From: Candidatus Neomicrothrix sp. UBA2131 | GTDB taxonomy: Bacteria; Actinomycetota; Acidimicrobiia; Acidimicrobiales; MedAcidi-G1 | Direction of reading: 5' to 3' | DNA: 31,512 nucleotides | Assembly (NCBI GenBank): GCA_002329075.1 | Contig: DCXR01000054.1 | Location: forward strand, 1-31,512 | Part shown: positions 30,707 through 31,512 of the stretch, in pieces | Layout: each line of letters opens with the position of its first letter | How positions within the stretch are numbered: position 1 is the stretch's first letter | Position numbers and translations under genes: made by a program | Notes under the pieces: model-generated | Seen by the model: the letters and a program-made list of their open reading frames with translations, nothing else | Database searches by the model: none | Told to the model about the DNA's origin: nothing

Positions 30707-31456
30707 TCAGATCCGGGTCACCTGGCCACCGTCGACGGCCAGGACGTGGCCGGTGATCCACCTGGCCTCGTTGGACAGCAGGAACAGCACCGGGCCTACG
30801 TGGTCGTCGGGTTCGCCGAGGCGCTTGATGGCGAGGCTCGCCACCAGTGGGTCACGGAACGCATCCGGTACCTGCTTGTCGAAGGCGGCGGTCCCGGTCG
30901 GCCCGGGGGCGATGGCGTTGACCCGGATGTTGTGCCCGCCCAGTTCGTGGGCGAGTGCTGAGGTGAGGAAGTTGAGCCCTGCCTTGGTGAGGCCGTAGAA
31001 GCCGGCGATGCCCATCCACGAGGCGGTTGACGACTGGTTCACGATGCTGCCGCCTCCTCCTTCGGCCATCGGTCCCATGACGGACCGGGTGCAGTGAAGG
31101 GCGCCGAGCAGGTTGACCTGCAGGAACCGGTCGAGGTAGTCGTAGTCGACGGTCGTGAGCCCGGCGGGTTCCATGTCGCCGAAGATGGCGGCGTTGTTGA
31201 CGAGGTGGTCGATGCGCCCGAAGGCGGTCACCGTCGCCGCGGCCATGGCGTCGGTGCTGGCGGGGTCGCCCACGTCGGTTGCCACGAAAAGGGCGTCCTC
31301 GCCCAGGTCGTCGGCAACCGCCCGGCCGGACACGTCGTCCAACTCGGCGATGACGACCCGTGCGCCTTCGGCGTGGAGGGCCCGGGCGTAGGCCTCGCCG
31401 ATCCCGCCTCCGCTGCCGGTGACGATTGCGACCTGTCCTTCGAAGCGTGTGCCCAT
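30707..31456 (-). CDS. Short-chain dehydrogenase/reductase (classical SDR)
   Basis: A 249-residue SDR with TGSGGGIG (13-20), NNAA (87-90), catalytic Ser in NQSST (142/143), and Tyr154 and Lys158 in YGLTK. The C-terminal LLSNEARWITGHVLAVDGG is typical of the FabG-like group. The acidic AELDD after the second strand suggests NAD preference. The substrate is not known. ATG 31456 has AAGGG about 9 bases upstream. It lies behind a strong hairpin from the fluC operon and is probably its own unit; the region to its left end of transcription, 31457-31512, shows no other gene. Confidence 0.92.
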   Translation of the reverse strand: MGTRFEGQVAIVTGSGGGIGEAYARALHAEGARVVIAELDDVSGRAVADDLGEDALFVATDVGDPASTDAMAAATVTAFGRIDHLVNNAAIFGDMEPAGLTTVDYDYLDRFLQVNLLGALHCTRSVMGPMAEGGGGSIVNQSSTASWMGIAGFYGLTKAGLNFLTSALAHELGGHNIRVNAIAPGPTGTAAFDKQVPDAFRDPLVASLAIKRLGEPDDHVGPVLFLLSNEARWITGHVLAVDGGQVTRI

Positions 31457-31512
31457 GATCCGACCCTTCTGCTGGAGCGATGTCGGAGGTTCAGGCTGTC
31501 GCGGCTGGGCCG

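Overview
The window is a GC-rich, densely packed stretch of bacterial chromosome. Gene content and style point to an actinobacterium, most likely of class Acidimicrobiia. The clues are a clpS gene next to a DUF2017 gene, a caa3-type cytochrome oxidase whose subunit II carries a cytochrome c domain, a short PurL, a P450 with its own small ferredoxin, frequent GTG/TTG starts, and many genes that appear to be transcribed without a leader. The class assignment is inference, not proof. I see no insertion sequence, phage gene or CRISPR array.

Layout: (1) 106-7732, plus strand: purL, purF, purM and pyrE (purine and pyrimidine synthesis), an ACT-domain malic enzyme and a HAD hydrolase. (2) 7766-10641, minus strand: an aldehyde dehydrogenase, ferredoxin and cytochrome P450 operon, diverging from an extended-SDR gene (10794-11768). 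(3) 11784-14386, minus strand: a phosphohistidine-domain protein resembling rifampin phosphotransferase without its ATP-grasp domain, and a tyrosine-phosphatase-like protein. (4) 14454-14758, minus strand: tRNA-Glu, tRNA-Asp and tRNA-Phe. (5) 14842-16529, minus strand: ctaA, clpS and DUF2017. (6) 16607-26595, plus strand: an SDR, ctaB, then a long cytochrome oxidase locus ending in ctaG. (7) serS. (8) 28043-31456, minus strand: an acyl-CoA synthetase behind two fluoride-channel genes, then another SDR.

Regions 5 and 6 form a respiratory block. CtaB and CtaA make heme A, CtaG assists copper insertion, and CoxB, CoxA, CoxC and CoxD form the oxidase. The most striking feature lies at the start of this locus (18572-20760): a second subunit I-like protein with the 12-helix layout and C-terminal signature of CoxA, but lacking most heme a3/CuB ligands and the helix VI glutamate. 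It is followed by a second, divergent subunit III-like protein and a CtaF-like membrane protein with an unusual C-terminal extension. This looks like a catalytically inactive CoxA/CoxC-like module maintained beside the active enzyme. It is preceded by a leader that can fold into a strong hairpin.

A second window-wide pattern is a TANNNT hexamer ending 6-8 bases before the start codon of nine genes that begin transcription units (purL, purF, pyrE, malic enzyme, phosphatase, SDR, ctaB, serS, fluC). I used it to choose several start codons. All homology statements are by eye; no database search was run.
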